Of a DNA stretch of 6,266 bases, positions 5,705 to 6,266 are shown piece after piece. Origin of the DNA: Robiginitomaculum sp. GTDB lineage: Bacteria > Pseudomonadota > Alphaproteobacteria > Caulobacterales > Maricaulaceae. Made by a program: the position numbers and the translations under genes. Position 1 is the stretch's first letter. Each line of letters opens with the position of its first letter. The notes below the pieces were generated by a model. That model was not told where the DNA came from. It was given only the letters and a program-made list of their open reading frames with translations, and searched no databases. The stretch is from positions 22,648-28,913 of the forward strand of contig NVWT02000010.1 in NCBI GenBank assembly GCA_002733735.2, read 5' to 3'.

Positions 5705-5819
5705 TACGAGAACCCCTTACGAGCGTTGCTTGTAAATAATGATTGTTTTGTGGTGAAATCTTTTACGGTTTATCCGCAGGGGAAAGCGTAAGAAAATTGC
5801 TAATGGTTTTTTGTAAGCA

Positions 5820-6266
5820 CTATTTAATCAAATTAGCATTTTTTGCCCACTGGCCATAAGTACCTGTTGATCTGGTTTTTAAGTCTTTATCGCTGGGGTT
5901 CTCAAACAATGGCTTTGGCTGAATTCCGGCTCCGTCCAAAATCCGGTTCATGAAGCTAAATAATGCACAGATCAAGGCAGCGTCATAAAGAGCCTCTTCT
6001 GACCAGCCAGCCTTTAAGGCTGCTTCTATATCATTTGCTGTAACTTTTGCTGGCGATAAGGTAAGTTTACGCAAGTAAGCAAATAACGGCTTGTAGTTTG
6101 CAGATATTTTGGCGGTTTCTTCATCGGCAATTAGATCGTCGATCAACTGTTCTTCAACCCCAAATGCTTTGGCCATTAGTTTATGCGCCCCAAAACAAAA
6201 CTTACAAGCATTTAAGCCAGAGACAAAAGCAGCAATTAACTCGCGGTCGGCCAGACAAATCGGACT
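5820..6266 (-). CDS. AhpD/carboxymuconolactone decarboxylase-family protein, N-terminus off the window
   Basis: The frame is open from the right edge to a TAG at 5820-5822, giving 148 visible residues. An ATG at 6176 is internal, because the conserved active site lies before it. The visible start reads SPICLADRELIAAFVSGLNA, then CKFCFGAH. This gives Glu9, Cys21, Cys24 and His28, with the same spacing as the Glu118, Cys130, Cys133 and His137 proton-relay and thiol set of mycobacterial AhpD. Such proteins reduce peroxides through the CxxC thiols or act as related decarboxylase-like enzymes. A peroxidase-related role is the likelier one here, but the substrate is unknown. The C-terminal part (LYDAALICALFSFMNRI) is the typical helical region. 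It converges on the 560-residue protein gene and is probably unrelated to the ChvGI cluster. Confidence 0.88.
   Translation of the reverse strand, partial: SPICLADRELIAAFVSGLNACKFCFGAHKLMAKAFGVEEQLIDDLIADEETAKISANYKPLFAYLRKLTLSPAKVTANDIEAALKAGWSEEALYDAALICALFSFMNRILDGAGIQPKPLFENPSDKDLKTRSTGTYGQWAKNANLIK

Larger units (their letters stand above)
5167..5819. other. Gene-poor intergenic region with repeats and possible RNA signals
   Basis: About 650 bases lie between two converging genes. I see no convincing protein gene on either strand. The left half (5215-5489) holds a small repeat element and at least five hairpins. The middle (5488-5555) has a 15-base direct repeat. The right half (5615-5704) has an extended -10, a boxA-like sequence and another hairpin. 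No tRNA, complete rRNA or CRISPR array is recognisable. No clear terminator follows either flanking gene. Confidence 0.6.

Noticed and set aside
5759..5812. Possible terminator TTTTACG/CGTAAGA followed later by six T residues
   Set aside because: The loop is long, the stem contains a wobble, and the T-run is 13 bases from the stem, so it does not fit a factor-independent terminator.
5820..6176. Start of the AhpD-like protein at the ATG at 6176
   Set aside because: The frame continues upstream to the window edge and holds the conserved Glu, CxxC and His residues, so the ATG is internal.

Overview
The window looks like part of an alphaproteobacterial chromosome. The strongest evidence is a minus-strand cluster of the ChvI/ChvG two-component system followed by an EIIA of the mannose family and HPr. 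That gene set and order is characteristic of alphaproteobacteria. A short palindromic repeat common in alphaproteobacterial genomes lies further right. By eye the DNA is moderately AT-rich, which would fit an AT-leaning marine or host-associated lineage better than a typical GC-rich rhizobium, but the lineage is an inference.

Layout, left to right. Positions 1-86 (minus) hold the first 28 codons of a hydrophobic protein that runs off the left edge. Positions 197-484 and 481-885 (minus) are HPr and a mannose-family EIIA, joined by a 4-base ATGA overlap. Positions 946-2583 (minus) encode the ChvG-type sensor kinase and 2531-3226 (minus) the ChvI-type response regulator, overlapping by about 53 bases. 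Transcription runs chvI, chvG, EIIA, HPr. The usual hprK (HPr kinase/phosphorylase) and rapZ genes between chvG and the EIIA gene are absent: only about 60 bases lie there. A 257-base divergent intergenic region (3227-3483) contains three nested inverted repeats and candidate promoter elements for both directions. Positions 3484-5166 (plus) encode a 560-residue protein I cannot assign to a function, in the place where pckA often sits in related genomes.

Positions 5167-5819 carry no convincing gene. They hold a small repeat element with 10-base terminal inverted repeats and the alphaproteobacterial palindrome, a chain of hairpins, a 15-base direct repeat, an extended -10 element, and a sequence matching the boxA of rRNA leaders. 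Positions 5820-6266 (minus) are the C-terminal part of an AhpD/carboxymuconolactone decarboxylase-family protein cut by the right edge. Its active-site Glu, CxxC and His are visible.

How the genes fit together: ChvG senses an envelope or acid signal and phosphorylates ChvI. The EIIA and HPr form a regulatory phosphorelay with no sugar permease, linking carbon or nitrogen status to regulation. The two most interesting questions are how HPr is regulated without a local hprK, and whether the palindromes in the chvI intergenic region co-regulate the unknown 560-residue gene with the ChvGI operon.
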